Shown here piece by piece: positions 16,943 through 25,868 of a stretch of 60,846 bases of DNA (its first letter is position 1; each line of letters opens with the position of its first letter). The DNA lies in the NCBI GenBank assembly GCA_024403935.1, contig JAKSQV010000006.1, forward strand, positions 1 through 60,846, written 5' to 3'. The position numbers and the translations under genes are program-made. The notes under the pieces were generated by a model. The model was not told where the DNA came from. It worked only from the letters and a program-made list of their open reading frames with translations, and did not search any database. Origin of the DNA: Ruminococcus sp. (GTDB lineage Bacteria > Bacillota > Clostridia > Oscillospirales > Ruminococcaceae).

Positions 16943-18028
16943 ATGTCAAACAGATTATTTCAGGGCTTAGTTCATCAGATGCGCGATACTATCGACGCAA
17001 CTATCGGTGTTGTCGATGAGACAGCAACCATCATCGCCTGCAGTGACCTTTCACGTGTAGGTACTACAAACGAATTCGTTTCTCTCGACCTCAGCGATTC
17101 ACACGACATCTTTATCCGCGACGGCTTCACCTACAAGCCCTTCGGCTCACGCGTAAAGCCCGACTATGCGGTATTCGTAGAAGGCGTTGACGATGCTGCT
17201 GCAAAATATGCAAGCATCCTCGCTATCACACTCTCCAATATCAAGCAGTACTACGATGAAAAGTACGACCGCAACAACTTCATCAAGAACGTTATCCTTG
17301 ATAACGTACTCCCCGGAGATATTGTCATCAAGGCAAGAGAGCTCCACTTCAATGCCGAGATCAGCCGCGCTATTTTCCTTATCAGAATAGTTTCTGCAAA
17401 TGACATCTCTGCATACGACGTTATCCAGAACCTCTTCCCTGACAAGAACAAGGACTTCGTCTTCAACATCACAGAATCCGACATCATCCTCGTCAAGGAG
17501 CTCAAGAGCACTGTTGATTCCAAGGACCTCGAAAAGCTCGCACGCTCCATTGCTGATACTCTCAGCAGCGAGTTCTATACCCGTGTAAACGTTGGTATCG
17601 GTACTGCTGTAGTTGGTGTCAAGGACCTCGCACGTTCCTTCAAGGAAGCTCAGATGGCTCTCGAAGTCGGCAAGGTATTCGATACGGACAAGGTCATCGT
17701 AAGCTACGACAACCTCGGTATCGCCCGTCTTATCTACCACCTCCCGACAACTCTCTGCGAGACATTCCTCCACGAGGTATTCAAGGTAGGCAGCATCGAC
17801 TCTCTCGATCACGAAACTCTCTTTACGATACAGAAGTTCTTCGAGAACAACCTCAACGTATCAGAGACATCGAGAAAGCTCTTTGTACACAGAAATACCC
17901 TCGTATACAGACTCGAGAAGATAAAGAAGCTCACAGGTCTCGACCTCCGCGAGTTCGACCACGCTATCATCTTCAAGATAGCACTTATGGTCAAGAAGTA
18001 TCTCTCGGCTAATCCCGTTAAATTCTGA
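16943..18028 (+). CDS. CdaR/PucR-type transcriptional regulator
   Basis: A 361-residue regulator of the sugar-diacid recogniser family. ATG 16943 follows GAAGGG; an upstream GTG (16934) overlaps that site and is less likely. Residues 1-130 form the putative diacid-recognition domain (LFQGLVHQMRDTIDATIGVVDE ...), the middle a GGDEF-like regulatory domain (RVNVGIGTAVVGVKDLARSFKEAQMAL), and residues about 295-355 the PucR C-terminal helix-turn-helix (NVSETSRKLFVHRNTLVYRLEKI). The ftsEX genes follow 81 bp later across two hairpins, so it may belong to or control that division operon; its ligand is unknown. Confidence 0.8.
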   Translation: MSNRLFQGLVHQMRDTIDATIGVVDETATIIACSDLSRVGTTNEFVSLDLSDSHDIFIRDGFTYKPFGSRVKPDYAVFVEGVDDAAAKYASILAITLSNIKQYYDEKYDRNNFIKNVILDNVLPGDIVIKARELHFNAEISRAIFLIRIVSANDISAYDVIQNLFPDKNKDFVFNITESDIILVKELKSTVDSKDLEKLARSIADTLSSEFYTRVNVGIGTAVVGVKDLARSFKEAQMALEVGKVFDTDKVIVSYDNLGIARLIYHLPTTLCETFLHEVFKVGSIDSLDHETLFTIQKFFENNLNVSETSRKLFVHRNTLVYRLEKIKKLTGLDLREFDHAIIFKIALMVKKYLSANPVKF

Positions 18029-18036
18029 TAAAAGCA

Positions 18037-18089
18037 CTGTCCGGCTACGGACAGGCTGTGCATGAAAATTGTCCGCGGGGGCTCCCCGC
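18037..18089 (+). other. Tandem hairpins between the regulator and ftsE
   Basis: CTGTCCG/CGGACAG (18037-18054) and GCGGGG/CCCCGC (18075-18089) stand in a row before ftsE. No T-run follows either stem, so they are more likely mRNA processing, stability or attenuation elements than terminators. Confidence 0.5.
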
Positions 18090-18108
18090 TATAAGGAAGG
18101 TGTAACCT

Positions 18109-18933
18109 TTGGTAGAACTTCAGAACGTATCCGTGACCTATTCCAGCGGCGTTGATGCACTTAACAACGTCAGCCTGAAGATCAACGACGGCGACTTTGC
18201 CTTTGTTGTCGGCTCATCGGGTGCGGGAAAAAGTACCATGATAAAGCTTCTTCTCAAGGAGATAGATGCTACGAGCGGAGTTGTTACCGTAAACGGCTAC
18301 AATCTCGGAAAGCTGAAAAAGAGGAAGATCCCTGAATTCCGCCGCACTCTCGGCTTCGTTTTTCAGGACTTCCGTCTTATCCCATCAATGACCGTTTACG
18401 AAAACATCGCATTTGTACTGCGTGTCATAGATGCTCCGCTGAAATATATCAGAAAAAGAGTCCCCTACGTTATCAGCCTTGTTGGACTCCACTCAAAAAC
18501 AAATTCATATCCCGATGAGCTTTCGGGCGGTGAGAAACAGAGAGTTGCCATTGCAAGAGCACTTGTCAACGATCCTCAGCTCATCATTGCCGACGAGCCT
18601 ACGGGAAATATCGACCCTGAACTCTCTTACGAGATCGTAGAGCTTCTCAAGGGTATCAACGACCAGGGTACAACAATTCTTATGGTCACCCACGAGCACG
18701 ACCTCGTCCGCCACTTCGGAGGACGTATCATCAACATCACCGGCGGCGAAATAGTTTTCGACGAAGTAATCACCGGTGCGGAACAGATACTCCCCGAGGA
18801 GGAGCTTGCTCAGGCAATGTCAGAAGCCGCAGCAATGGCAAATCAGAACGGCATCATTATTCCCGACCGCCGCATCATGACTCCCGACGGAGAATATGCC
18901 GGCTCTGACCTGAACGGAGGTGCCGGACAATGA
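18109..18933 (+). CDS. ftsE: Cell division ATP-binding protein FtsE
   Basis: A 274-residue ABC ATPase that with FtsX activates peptidoglycan hydrolases at the division site. It starts with TTG preceded by AAGGAAGGTG. Walker A GSSGAGKST, signature LSGGEKQRVAIARAL and Walker B LIIADEPTGN are intact. After the ATPase core there is a C-terminal extension of about 45 residues (from ILPEEELAQAMSEAAA onward, Gly-rich end) not found in compact FtsE. FtsX starts within its stop codon region (4-bp overlap). Confidence 0.93.
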   Translation: MVELQNVSVTYSSGVDALNNVSLKINDGDFAFVVGSSGAGKSTMIKLLLKEIDATSGVVTVNGYNLGKLKKRKIPEFRRTLGFVFQDFRLIPSMTVYENIAFVLRVIDAPLKYIRKRVPYVISLVGLHSKTNSYPDELSGGEKQRVAIARALVNDPQLIIADEPTGNIDPELSYEIVELLKGINDQGTTILMVTHEHDLVRHFGGRIINITGGEIVFDEVITGAEQILPEEELAQAMSEAAAMANQNGIIIPDRRIMTPDGEYAGSDLNGGAGQ

Positions 18934-19835
18934 AGATAAGCGGCTTCAAGTACCTTGCAAATCAGGGTATCGAGAATATATGGAAAAATAAGATGATGGC
19001 ATTCGCAACATTCTGCGTGCTGCTCATCTCTCTCCTGCTTGTAGGCGGCTCCGCGCTGTTCTACTTCAACATGAACTCAATGATACTCGGTCTCGGCAAC
19101 CAGAACGAGATCGCGGTATATCTTGATCCTGCCACAGAAGCTGACAGAGTTAAAGCAATACAGACAGAGCTTGGTGAGATGGATAACATCGACTCCGTGG
19201 AGTACATCTCCAAGGAGGAGGCATACAACCGTATGCAGAACCAGATACAGCAGGGCAAGGCTATATTCAGCTACATAGACAGCTATGAGTTCATGCCTGA
19301 CGGCTTCAAGGTGACTGTCGTCAGCAACGACCGCATTGAGGAAACGACTGCTGCAATAGGAAGCATCGAGGAAGTTGAAAGCGCAAGCTCATCTCCGCAG
19401 GTCGCAGAGTTTCTCCGCGAGCTCAGAAAGGTAGTCTCAGTAATTGCAATAGCAGTTATCGTGGCTCTTTCCGCTGTCTCAATGATAATGATCTCAAACA
19501 CAACAAAGGCAAGCGTTTTCGCACGCCGCGAGGAAATACAGATCATGAAGTATGTCGGCGCGACCAACTCGTTCATCAGAACGCCTTTCTTCGTAGAAGG
19601 CATGGTGACAGGCTTCTTCGCAGGAGCAGGCGCGTTCTTCATCACATGGGCTGTTTACCGTGCAATATTCCGCATACTCATGGAGCAGGGCACACTCATG
19701 CGTGCATTCGGAGTAGGAAGTATCATCCCCTTCGATAAGATACAGCTCTGGGTAGCACTTGCATATCTTGTGGTCGGCGCACTTGTCGGTGCTCTCGGAA
19801 GCGTTGTCAGCACACGAAAGCATATCGACGTATAA
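18930..19835 (+). CDS. ftsX: Cell division permease-like protein FtsX
   Basis: A 301-residue membrane protein with the FtsX layout: one N-terminal helix (about 22-45), an extracellular loop of about 115 residues that carries the hydrolase-contact region, then three helices (about 170, 225 and 270). Motifs KYLANQGIENIWKNKMM and the C-terminal VVGALVGALGS are typical. It overlaps ftsE by ATGA and is followed, after a hairpin pair, by an M23 hydrolase with coiled coil, the usual FtsX-controlled partner in Firmicutes. Confidence 0.93.
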   Translation: MKISGFKYLANQGIENIWKNKMMAFATFCVLLISLLLVGGSALFYFNMNSMILGLGNQNEIAVYLDPATEADRVKAIQTELGEMDNIDSVEYISKEEAYNRMQNQIQQGKAIFSYIDSYEFMPDGFKVTVVSNDRIEETTAAIGSIEEVESASSSPQVAEFLRELRKVVSVIAIAVIVALSAVSMIMISNTTKASVFARREEIQIMKYVGATNSFIRTPFFVEGMVTGFFAGAGAFFITWAVYRAIFRILMEQGTLMRAFGVGSIIPFDKIQLWVALAYLVVGALVGALGSVVSTRKHIDV

Positions 19836-19839
19836 GAAG

Positions 19840-19891
19840 CCGTCCGTGTTCGGAAACGGACGGTTCATACAACAGATCTTTTACGATCTGT
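19840..19891 (+). other. Tandem hairpins between ftsX and the M23 gene
   Basis: CCGTCCGT/ACGGACGG (19840-19863) and ACAGATC/GATCTGT (19872-19891) fill the ftsX-M23 gap. There is no T-run. They may mark RNA processing that sets different FtsX and hydrolase levels. Confidence 0.5.
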
Positions 19892-19915
19892 CCGAAAGGA
19901 GTAAGTTGATCAGCA

Positions 19916-21274
19916 ATGAGAAAACTTGCAGTTACCAGAAAGCTTCTTTCTTTCATCTGCTGTACTGCCGTTTCGGTCGGAGCTGTCGCCGCATATCCTG
20001 CGGTCACTGACAGATGTCAGGATGTCTCCGCCAAGACCATACAGGAGATACAGGAGGAACGCAAAGCAAATAACGAAAAAATTGCTGCTCTCCAGGGAGA
20101 AATAGATGTCCTTGAGGGTGACAAGCAAAGCGAACGTGACTATCAGAACAGTCTCAACGAACAGATAGGATATATCCAGAAGAATATCGACCTTCTCAAT
20201 CAGGAGCTCGATACTATCGCAACCGACATCAATGCCACTCAGGGCAATATCGTTCTTCTCGATGAGGACATCTCTGCTCAGCAGGAGGAGATCGACAAGA
20301 ACATCGAGCTGTTCAAGCAGCGTCTCTGCGCAATGTATATCAGCAGCAACGAGAGCTCTGCTTCGGTCATCCTCGGCTCTGACAGCTTTTATGACATTAT
20401 GTCGCGTGTTCAGATGATAAACCGTATCGCGGAATACGACGATGAGCTTATCGAAAATATACTTGGCGAGATAGACACCCTTGAGCAGTCCAAAAAAGAG
20501 ATGGAGACTGAAAAGCTCTCCCTCGAAATGAAGCTTGAGGAGCAGGAACTCCGCAAAAAGGAAAAGGCTGACGAAGTCGCTGTACTCAATACACAGCTCA
20601 TGAAAACACAGGCTGAGATCGACCGCCTTGCACTCGAACAGGAATGCCTTGAGCGCAAGAAGGAAGACGTCGAAGCCTACAACGCTCAGCTCGCAGCAGA
20701 GCAGGCTGAGATCGAGGCTGAGATCGCCCGTCAAGCGGCTGAGGCACAGCGCAGATATGAGGAGCAGCTCAGAGCTCAGCAGGCTGCACAGGGCAGCAGC
20801 ACTGTCGAAACATATTCAGGTCCGATGACCTTTGACGTTAACGCTTCGGCGGCAGGCTTTGCATGGCCTGTACCCGGTCACAGCGGTGTATCAAGTGTCT
20901 ACGGCTACCGCTGGGGCACTCTCCACGGCGGTATCGACATCAGCGACGGCGGTATTATGGGAGCTCCCGTAACTGCTGCCCGCGGAGGTACAGTCATCAA
21001 GGTAAGCAACTCCTGCTCGCATAACTACGGTAAATCGTACTCCTGCGGCTGCGGCGGCGGATACGGCAACTATGTAATGATCGCTCATGACGGCACATAT
21101 TCGACTCTCTACGGACACCTTACGTCTGCAGCCGTATCAGTCGGATCTTACGTAAATCAGGGCGATGTTATCGGATATGTCGGCTCGACAGGCTGGTCAA
21201 CAGGCGAACATCTCCATTTTGAGGTGTACTGCAACGGCACCAGATACGACCCGCTCAGCTATGTATCCCCCTGA
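19916..21274 (+). CDS. Secreted M23 peptidoglycan hydrolase/activator with coiled coil (EnvC/PcsB-like role)
   Basis: A 452-residue exported protein. The only in-frame start after an upstream TGA is ATG 19916, 14 bp from AAGGAG. A signal peptide (residues 1-40) precedes a long coiled coil (about 40-290, heptads rich in E, Q, L) and an M23 domain. Zinc ligands appear as H and D in LHGGIDIS and the HLHFE motif near the C-terminus, so the LytM site looks catalytically complete. A cysteine-rich loop with four Cys lies inside the M23 domain. Its place after ftsEX strongly suggests that FtsX binds the coiled coil and switches the hydrolase during septation. Confidence 0.9.
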   Translation: MRKLAVTRKLLSFICCTAVSVGAVAAYPAVTDRCQDVSAKTIQEIQEERKANNEKIAALQGEIDVLEGDKQSERDYQNSLNEQIGYIQKNIDLLNQELDTIATDINATQGNIVLLDEDISAQQEEIDKNIELFKQRLCAMYISSNESSASVILGSDSFYDIMSRVQMINRIAEYDDELIENILGEIDTLEQSKKEMETEKLSLEMKLEEQELRKKEKADEVAVLNTQLMKTQAEIDRLALEQECLERKKEDVEAYNAQLAAEQAEIEAEIARQAAEAQRRYEEQLRAQQAAQGSSTVETYSGPMTFDVNASAAGFAWPVPGHSGVSSVYGYRWGTLHGGIDISDGGIMGAPVTAARGGTVIKVSNSCSHNYGKSYSCGCGGGYGNYVMIAHDGTYSTLYGHLTSAAVSVGSYVNQGDVIGYVGSTGWSTGEHLHFEVYCNGTRYDPLSYVSP

Positions 21275-21310
21275 TCAAAACGTCAGGATTAATTATCGGC
21301 ATCATTCTGT

Positions 21311-21336
21311 GGGACGCCTCCCTCGGCGTCCCTTTT
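21311..21336 (+). terminator. Terminator after the M23 gene
   Basis: GGGACGCC (21311-21318) pairs with GGCGTCCC (21325-21332), then TTTT. It would reduce transcription into the downstream protease gene. Confidence 0.75.
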
Positions 21337-21378
21337 CAACGTTAACAACCATTTTTTTCCAAAAGAAAGTGATAACCT

Positions 21379-22542
21379 ATGAATAAAAAGATAAGCCTCG
21401 GACTGGCCCTGAGCCTTATCGCGGTCTCCATGGCGGTAACGTTCATACTCACCTCGTTCTTCTCTCTCCAGGGCTTCAACAAGAAGGTCGTGGACGTAAA
21501 TGAGAAGTCCAAGAAGTATAATACGCTGCAGGTCCTCGACGGATATATCCGCGAAAACTACTACGGAGACATCGACGAGAGCAAGCTCAGTGACGGACTT
21601 ATGAAGGGATACGTTTCAGGTATCGGCGACAAATACAGCCGCTATCTCAACGCCGCCGAGTATCTCACTGAGAAGAATGAAAACTCAGGAGAGCTCGTAG
21701 GTCTCGGACTCACCCTTTCCGAGGATGCAAGCGGATATATGCGCATCTCAGAAATAATAGAGGACTCCCCTGCTTTCGATTCCGGACTCACTGAAGGCGA
21801 CATCATCACCTCAATTGACGGACTTGATGTCAAGGAAGCAGGATTCAGCGAAGCTATGAACGCTATGCGCGGCACCGAGGGTTCACCTGTTACTCTGACG
21901 GTACGCCGTGACGGCAAGGAGCAGGAATACTCGTTTGTACGCCGCTCTATCGAGGTCAAGACGGTAAAATCCGAAATGCTCGGCAGCGGAATAGGCTACA
22001 TCAAGATAACAAGCTTTAAACAGAACACCCCCGAACAGTTCATCGCCGCACTTGAAAGGCTTACCACAAACGGTGCAGAATCGCTGATATTTGATCTCCG
22101 CGGCAACAACGGCGGGATCATCTCCGCGCTGCAGGAATGTCTCGATCCGCTTCTCCCTGAGGGAGTGATCGCAGAGGCTGACTATAAAGACGGTCACACC
22201 GAGACCATTCTCTACTCAGATGAATCAGAGCTTGATCTGCCGATGGTCACTATCGTAGATGCTGATACAGCAAGTGCAGCAGAGCTTTTCGCGGCTTCAC
22301 TGCGCGATTTCGGCAAAGCTCCTGTAGTCGGCTCCCAGACTTATGGCAAGGGAGTAATGCAGGAGACAAACGAAATGGAGAATGGCGGAGCTGTCATTCT
22401 GACCGTGGCAAAATACCATACTACCAAATCAGACTGCTATGACGGCATTGGTATCACTCCTGATTATCAGATCGAAAACGAAGAAGAAAACATTGATGCA
22501 CAATACAACAAGGCGGTTGAGATACTTCTCACAGCCGAATAA
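21379..22542 (+). CDS. ctpA: C-terminal processing protease, S41 (CtpA-type)
   Basis: A 387-residue membrane-anchored serine protease acting outside the membrane. AAGAAAG precedes the ATG. One N-terminal helix (about 8-30) is followed by a PDZ domain (about 90-190, LGLTLSEDASGYMRISEI ... GDIITSIDG) and the S41 catalytic domain. Ser of TASAAELFAASL and Lys of YGKGVMQ form the Ser/Lys dyad. Location after ftsEX and the M23 gene is common in Firmicutes, where such proteases can trim wall hydrolases; that link is inferred. Confidence 0.92.
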   Translation: MNKKISLGLALSLIAVSMAVTFILTSFFSLQGFNKKVVDVNEKSKKYNTLQVLDGYIRENYYGDIDESKLSDGLMKGYVSGIGDKYSRYLNAAEYLTEKNENSGELVGLGLTLSEDASGYMRISEIIEDSPAFDSGLTEGDIITSIDGLDVKEAGFSEAMNAMRGTEGSPVTLTVRRDGKEQEYSFVRRSIEVKTVKSEMLGSGIGYIKITSFKQNTPEQFIAALERLTTNGAESLIFDLRGNNGGIISALQECLDPLLPEGVIAEADYKDGHTETILYSDESELDLPMVTIVDADTASAAELFAASLRDFGKAPVVGSQTYGKGVMQETNEMENGGAVILTVAKYHTTKSDCYDGIGITPDYQIENEEENIDAQYNKAVEILLTAE

Positions 22543-22575
22543 AGCTTTCGGGAACGGAACACACTAAGAATATTT

Positions 22576-22627
22576 GCAGGTCACCGGCTATAAACCATTA
22601 GTTTGCAGCCGGCAGCCTGCTTTTTTT
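22576..22627 (+). repeat. Dispersed hairpin repeat, copy 2 (terminator-like)
   Basis: A 45-bp relative of the 13013 element (22576-22620), GCAGG ... CAGCCTGC followed by seven T. The inner arm is CCGG-CTATAAAC against GTTTGCAG-CCGG; the CCGG/CCGG pairing differs from copy 1 but is kept complementary. It starts 34 bp after the ctpA stop. Confidence 0.85.
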
Positions 22628-22904
22628 GTTATCGTGAGCACGTTTATCAAGTCCGTTTTTTCGTTATGCGCACAAAAGCAATGTTAAAATAATAAAATAT
22701 GTCTCCTTCCCCTTTTCAACAGCTCCATTATATGGTATACTTATTATGTCTATTTATGCGCTGTGTCAGTGCATGGACATCAGGCAGAGGTTCTGTCCGC
22801 TGTCTGACAGTATTCGCAGATCCGCCGTCGGAACAAACTCTGACGGCTGAAAAGGGCACGCTTTAGTACAGCGGCTCATTTACATATTATTGGAGGGTAT
22901 TATA
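22628..22904 (+). promoter_or_regulatory. Promoter and leader region of the phosphohexomutase gene
   Basis: No gene is seen. TTTCAA (22714-22719), 16-bp spacer and an extended -10 TGG-TATACT (22733-22741) are the best promoter, with a weak -35. The roughly 155-nt leader holds a GCCGTC/GACGGC stem (22824-22847). No known riboswitch was recognised. Confidence 0.35.
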
Positions 22905-24617
22905 ATGAATGAACAAGAGCTTTATCGTATCTGGTGCGAAAATGCCGTTGCCGACAGCGATCTCACCGCAGAGCTTGCTGCAATAAGCGGTGACGAGGAA
23001 GCGATAAACGACAGATTCTACCGCGATCTCGAATTCGGTACAGGCGGTCTGCGCGGAGTTATCGGCGCAGGCACAAACCGCATGAACATATACACCGTAA
23101 GACGCGCTACGCAGGGATTCGCTGACTATCTCAATCAGGAATTTGACAACCCGAGCGTTGCTATCTCGTTCGACAGCCGCATCAAGAGCGATGTATTCTC
23201 AAAGGCAGCAGCCGAGGTACTCGCAGCCAACGGCATCAAGGTACACATCTACAATGAGCTCATGCCGACTCCGTGTCTGTCATTCGCTGTACGTCAGCTC
23301 GGATGTCAGGGCGGTATCATGGTAACAGCAAGCCACAACCCTGCAAAGTACAACGGCTACAAGGTTTACGGTGATGACGGCTGCCAGATAACACTCCGCG
23401 GAGCTGAGATAATCCTCGAAAAGATCAACTCTCTCGATATTTTCAAGGACGTAAAGCACTCCGACTTCGACGAGGAGCTTGCAAAGGGCAATATCAGCTA
23501 CATAGGACAGGATGTGATAGAAGCATTCTATACACGCGTTCTTGCTGAAGGAATAAACACCGAGCTGTGCGCTTCGAGTGGACTGAAGGTCGTATACACA
23601 CCTCTCAACGGCACAGGCAACAAGCCTGTCCGTGAGATACTGAAGCGTATAGGCATCACAAATGTTACTGTTGTTAAGGAACAGGAAAATCCTGACGGCA
23701 ATTTCCCGTCCTGCCCCTATCCGAATCCCGAGATCCGCGAAGCACTTGAAGTAGGTCTGAAATACTGCCGTGAGGTCAAGCCCGACCTCCTGCTCGCTAC
23801 CGATCCCGACTGCGACCGTGTCGGCATCGCTGTACCTGACGGTGATGACTACGCTCTGTTCAGCGGCAACGAAGTTGGTGCTCTCCTGCTCGAATATATC
23901 TGCAGCCAGCGCAAGGCTAAGGGCACAATGCCTGAAAACCCCGTTGCTGTAAAAACTATTGTCACCACTGACATCGTGGCTTCTATCTGCAAGGAGTACG
24001 ATGTTGAAATGATCGACGTTCTCACAGGCTTCAAGTTCATCGGCGAGCAGATAGGCTTCCTTGAGGACAAGGGTGAGGAGAACCGCTACATATTCGGCTT
24101 TGAGGAGAGCTACGGCTACCTCTCGGGCGGATATGTCCGCGATAAGGACGCTGTTGACGCTTCCATGCTGATATGCGAAATGGCTGCCTACTATCGTACA
24201 AAGGGTATCACACTTCTTCAGGCTCGTGAGAATCTGTACAAGAAGTACGGTATGTTCTATCAGACTCTTTACAGCTTCACATTCGAGGGCGAGAGCGGAA
24301 TGAAGAAAATGGAGGAGATCATGACCACTCGCCGCACCCCTCCCCCCACGGAGCTAGCAGGACTCAATGTCGTAAAGTTCGAGGACTACAAGACATCTGT
24401 ACGCAAGGACATCCTCACAGGTCAGGAAACAGAGATAACCCTGCCCAAGTCGAACGTACTCGCATTCTACCTTGAGGGCGGCTCAAAGGCTATCGTTCGT
24501 CCTTCGGGAACAGAGCCCAAGATCAAGACATATCTCACTGCAAAGCAGCCCGACCTCGCTTCAGCACAGGAACTTGAAAAGAAGCTCTGTGAGGATTTCT
24601 CAAAGAACTTCAAGTGA
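22905..24617 (+). CDS. pgcA: Phosphoglucomutase/phosphomannomutase
   Basis: A 570-residue alpha-phosphohexomutase interconverting hexose 1- and 6-phosphates. ATG 22905 has GGAGGG 7 bp upstream; an in-frame start at 22890 would overlap it. Signatures: RFGTGGLRG-like FGTGGLRGVIGAG, the active-site serine in TASHNPAKYNGYKVYG, the metal loop DPDCDRVGIAV, the sugar loop GFEESYG and the phosphate loop RPSGTEPKIK. It is the long PgcA-type form. It could feed glucose 1-phosphate into wall glycans, or turn mannose 1-phosphate made by GH130 into mannose 6-phosphate; the latter is inference. Confidence 0.9.
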   Translation: MNEQELYRIWCENAVADSDLTAELAAISGDEEAINDRFYRDLEFGTGGLRGVIGAGTNRMNIYTVRRATQGFADYLNQEFDNPSVAISFDSRIKSDVFSKAAAEVLAANGIKVHIYNELMPTPCLSFAVRQLGCQGGIMVTASHNPAKYNGYKVYGDDGCQITLRGAEIILEKINSLDIFKDVKHSDFDEELAKGNISYIGQDVIEAFYTRVLAEGINTELCASSGLKVVYTPLNGTGNKPVREILKRIGITNVTVVKEQENPDGNFPSCPYPNPEIREALEVGLKYCREVKPDLLLATDPDCDRVGIAVPDGDDYALFSGNEVGALLLEYICSQRKAKGTMPENPVAVKTIVTTDIVASICKEYDVEMIDVLTGFKFIGEQIGFLEDKGEENRYIFGFEESYGYLSGGYVRDKDAVDASMLICEMAAYYRTKGITLLQARENLYKKYGMFYQTLYSFTFEGESGMKKMEEIMTTRRTPPPTELAGLNVVKFEDYKTSVRKDILTGQETEITLPKSNVLAFYLEGGSKAIVRPSGTEPKIKTYLTAKQPDLASAQELEKKLCEDFSKNFK

Positions 24618-24663
24618 TTTTAGCGGCACAAGAATTAAAACATTTAAAAATGCGCCGTATCAC

Positions 24664-24692
24664 TTGACAGCATGACTGCTTTATGATATAAT
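24664..24692 (+). promoter_or_regulatory. Perfect-consensus sigma-A promoter of rpmE
   Basis: TTGACA (24664-24669), 17-bp spacer, TATAAT (24687-24692), as expected for a ribosomal protein gene. Confidence 0.85.
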
Positions 24693-24781
24693 AATTTACT
24701 GTAATGTATATTGGCACTACTGTCTAAAGGAACTGATGGGCTGCACGATTATACAGAAAATATGCCATGGAGGTGAAAATC

Positions 24782-24985
24782 GTGAAAGAGGGAATCCATC
24801 CTACAATGTACAAGACCACAATTACCTGCCACTGCGGTAACGTGATCGAGACAATGTCCACCAAGGAGGACATCAAGGTTGAAATCTGCTCCAAGTGCCA
24901 TCCGTTCTATACAGGCAAGCAGAAGCTTGTTGACACAGGCGGACGCGTTGACAGATTCAAGAAGCGTTTCAATCTCGATAAGTAA
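24782..24985 (+). CDS. rpmE: 50S ribosomal protein L31, zinc-binding form
   Basis: A 67-residue L31 beginning [16 protein letters not shown]. The start chosen is GTG 24782: the upstream ATG at 24767 lies over the GGAGGTGA Shine-Dalgarno site (24769-24776), and the L31 family begins at (M)KxxIHP. Cys pairs CHC and CSKC mark the zinc-containing type, which can be exchanged for a Cys-less paralogue under zinc limitation. The gene has its own promoter and terminator. Confidence 0.95.
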   Translation: MKEGIHPTMYKTTITCHCGNVIETMSTKEDIKVEICSKCHPFYTGKQKLVDTGGRVDRFKKRFNLDK

Positions 24986-24991
24986 TTCAGG

Positions 24992-25017
24992 AGCCGCTCA
25001 TACCGAGCGGCTTTTTC
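24992..25017 (+). terminator. Rho-independent terminator after rpmE
   Basis: AGCCGCTC (24992-24999) pairs with GAGCGGCT (25005-25012), then TTTTT. Confidence 0.85.
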
Positions 25018-25090
25018 CTGCATACAGGATGCCGCACATAAACCCTATGCCTGACGGACGGACCGTATCCGCCCCGACATGAGGTATATC

Positions 25091-25720
25091 ATGAACTATC
25101 TTACCATTTCAGCTCCCGCCGAAGCTTCTTTTGTGGAGAAAAAGTCCGAATTCATCGGGTACATCGCTCCCGTGAAGAACGGCGATGAGGCTGTGGAATT
25201 CATAAACAGCATAAAGTCCATGCACCGCAAGGCAAAGCACAACGTATACGCATATATAGTGCGGCAGGACAATATTTCCAGATACTCCGACGACGGTGAG
25301 CCGCAGGGCACAGCGGGAGTACCTGTTCTCGATGTTCTGCGGAAGCGCGGTCTCACGGACGTGTGCGTGGTCGTGACGCGCTATTTCGGAGGCATTCTCC
25401 TCGGCGGCGGCGGACTTGTACGCGCATACTCCCATGCAGCTTCTCTTGCCTGCGATGCTGCTCAGGTAATGGATATGCGGCTCTGTCACAGGATACGCAT
25501 CTCCGCAGACTACGGAATGTACGGAAAAATAAGCTATATCCTGCCGGGCTTCAGCACGCTGACCGAAAGCTCAGACTTCGGAAGTGAAGTCGTGCTGAAA
25601 ATACTTGTCCTTTCCGAAAAGATCGATGCACTCAGGAAGGAACTCACCGAGGTCACGAACGGAGCTGTGAGCATTACGGACCTGGGAGAACTGTATGGAG
25701 ACTTTTCGTCTGTGATATGA
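25091..25720 (+). CDS. YigZ/IMPACT family protein
   Basis: A 209-residue cytoplasmic protein of the YigZ (UPF0029) family. ATG 25091 has GAGG 6 bp upstream; ATG 25079 overlaps that site. The family core is clear: KKSEFIGYIAPVK, HNVYAYIVR, YSDDGEPQGTAGVPVLDVL, VVVTRYFGGILLGGGGLVRAYS. The C-terminal ferredoxin-like DUF1949 domain follows. YigZ proteins are linked to translation factors by structure but have no settled reaction. Confidence 0.88.
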   Translation: MNYLTISAPAEASFVEKKSEFIGYIAPVKNGDEAVEFINSIKSMHRKAKHNVYAYIVRQDNISRYSDDGEPQGTAGVPVLDVLRKRGLTDVCVVVTRYFGGILLGGGGLVRAYSHAASLACDAAQVMDMRLCHRIRISADYGMYGKISYILPGFSTLTESSDFGSEVVLKILVLSEKIDALRKELTEVTNGAVSITDLGELYGDFSSVI

Positions 25721-25868
25721 TAAAAAAATAAAGGGTTTTTTTGTTTTTCACAGTATAAGATATATAGAAACAAAAGTCGGCTCTGTCTGCGTGACAGGAC
25801 TGCCTTCGGCGGAAAGCGTTTATATGTGTTTCCGCTGATTTTTTCTCTATTTTTTCGGAGGTGATAGA

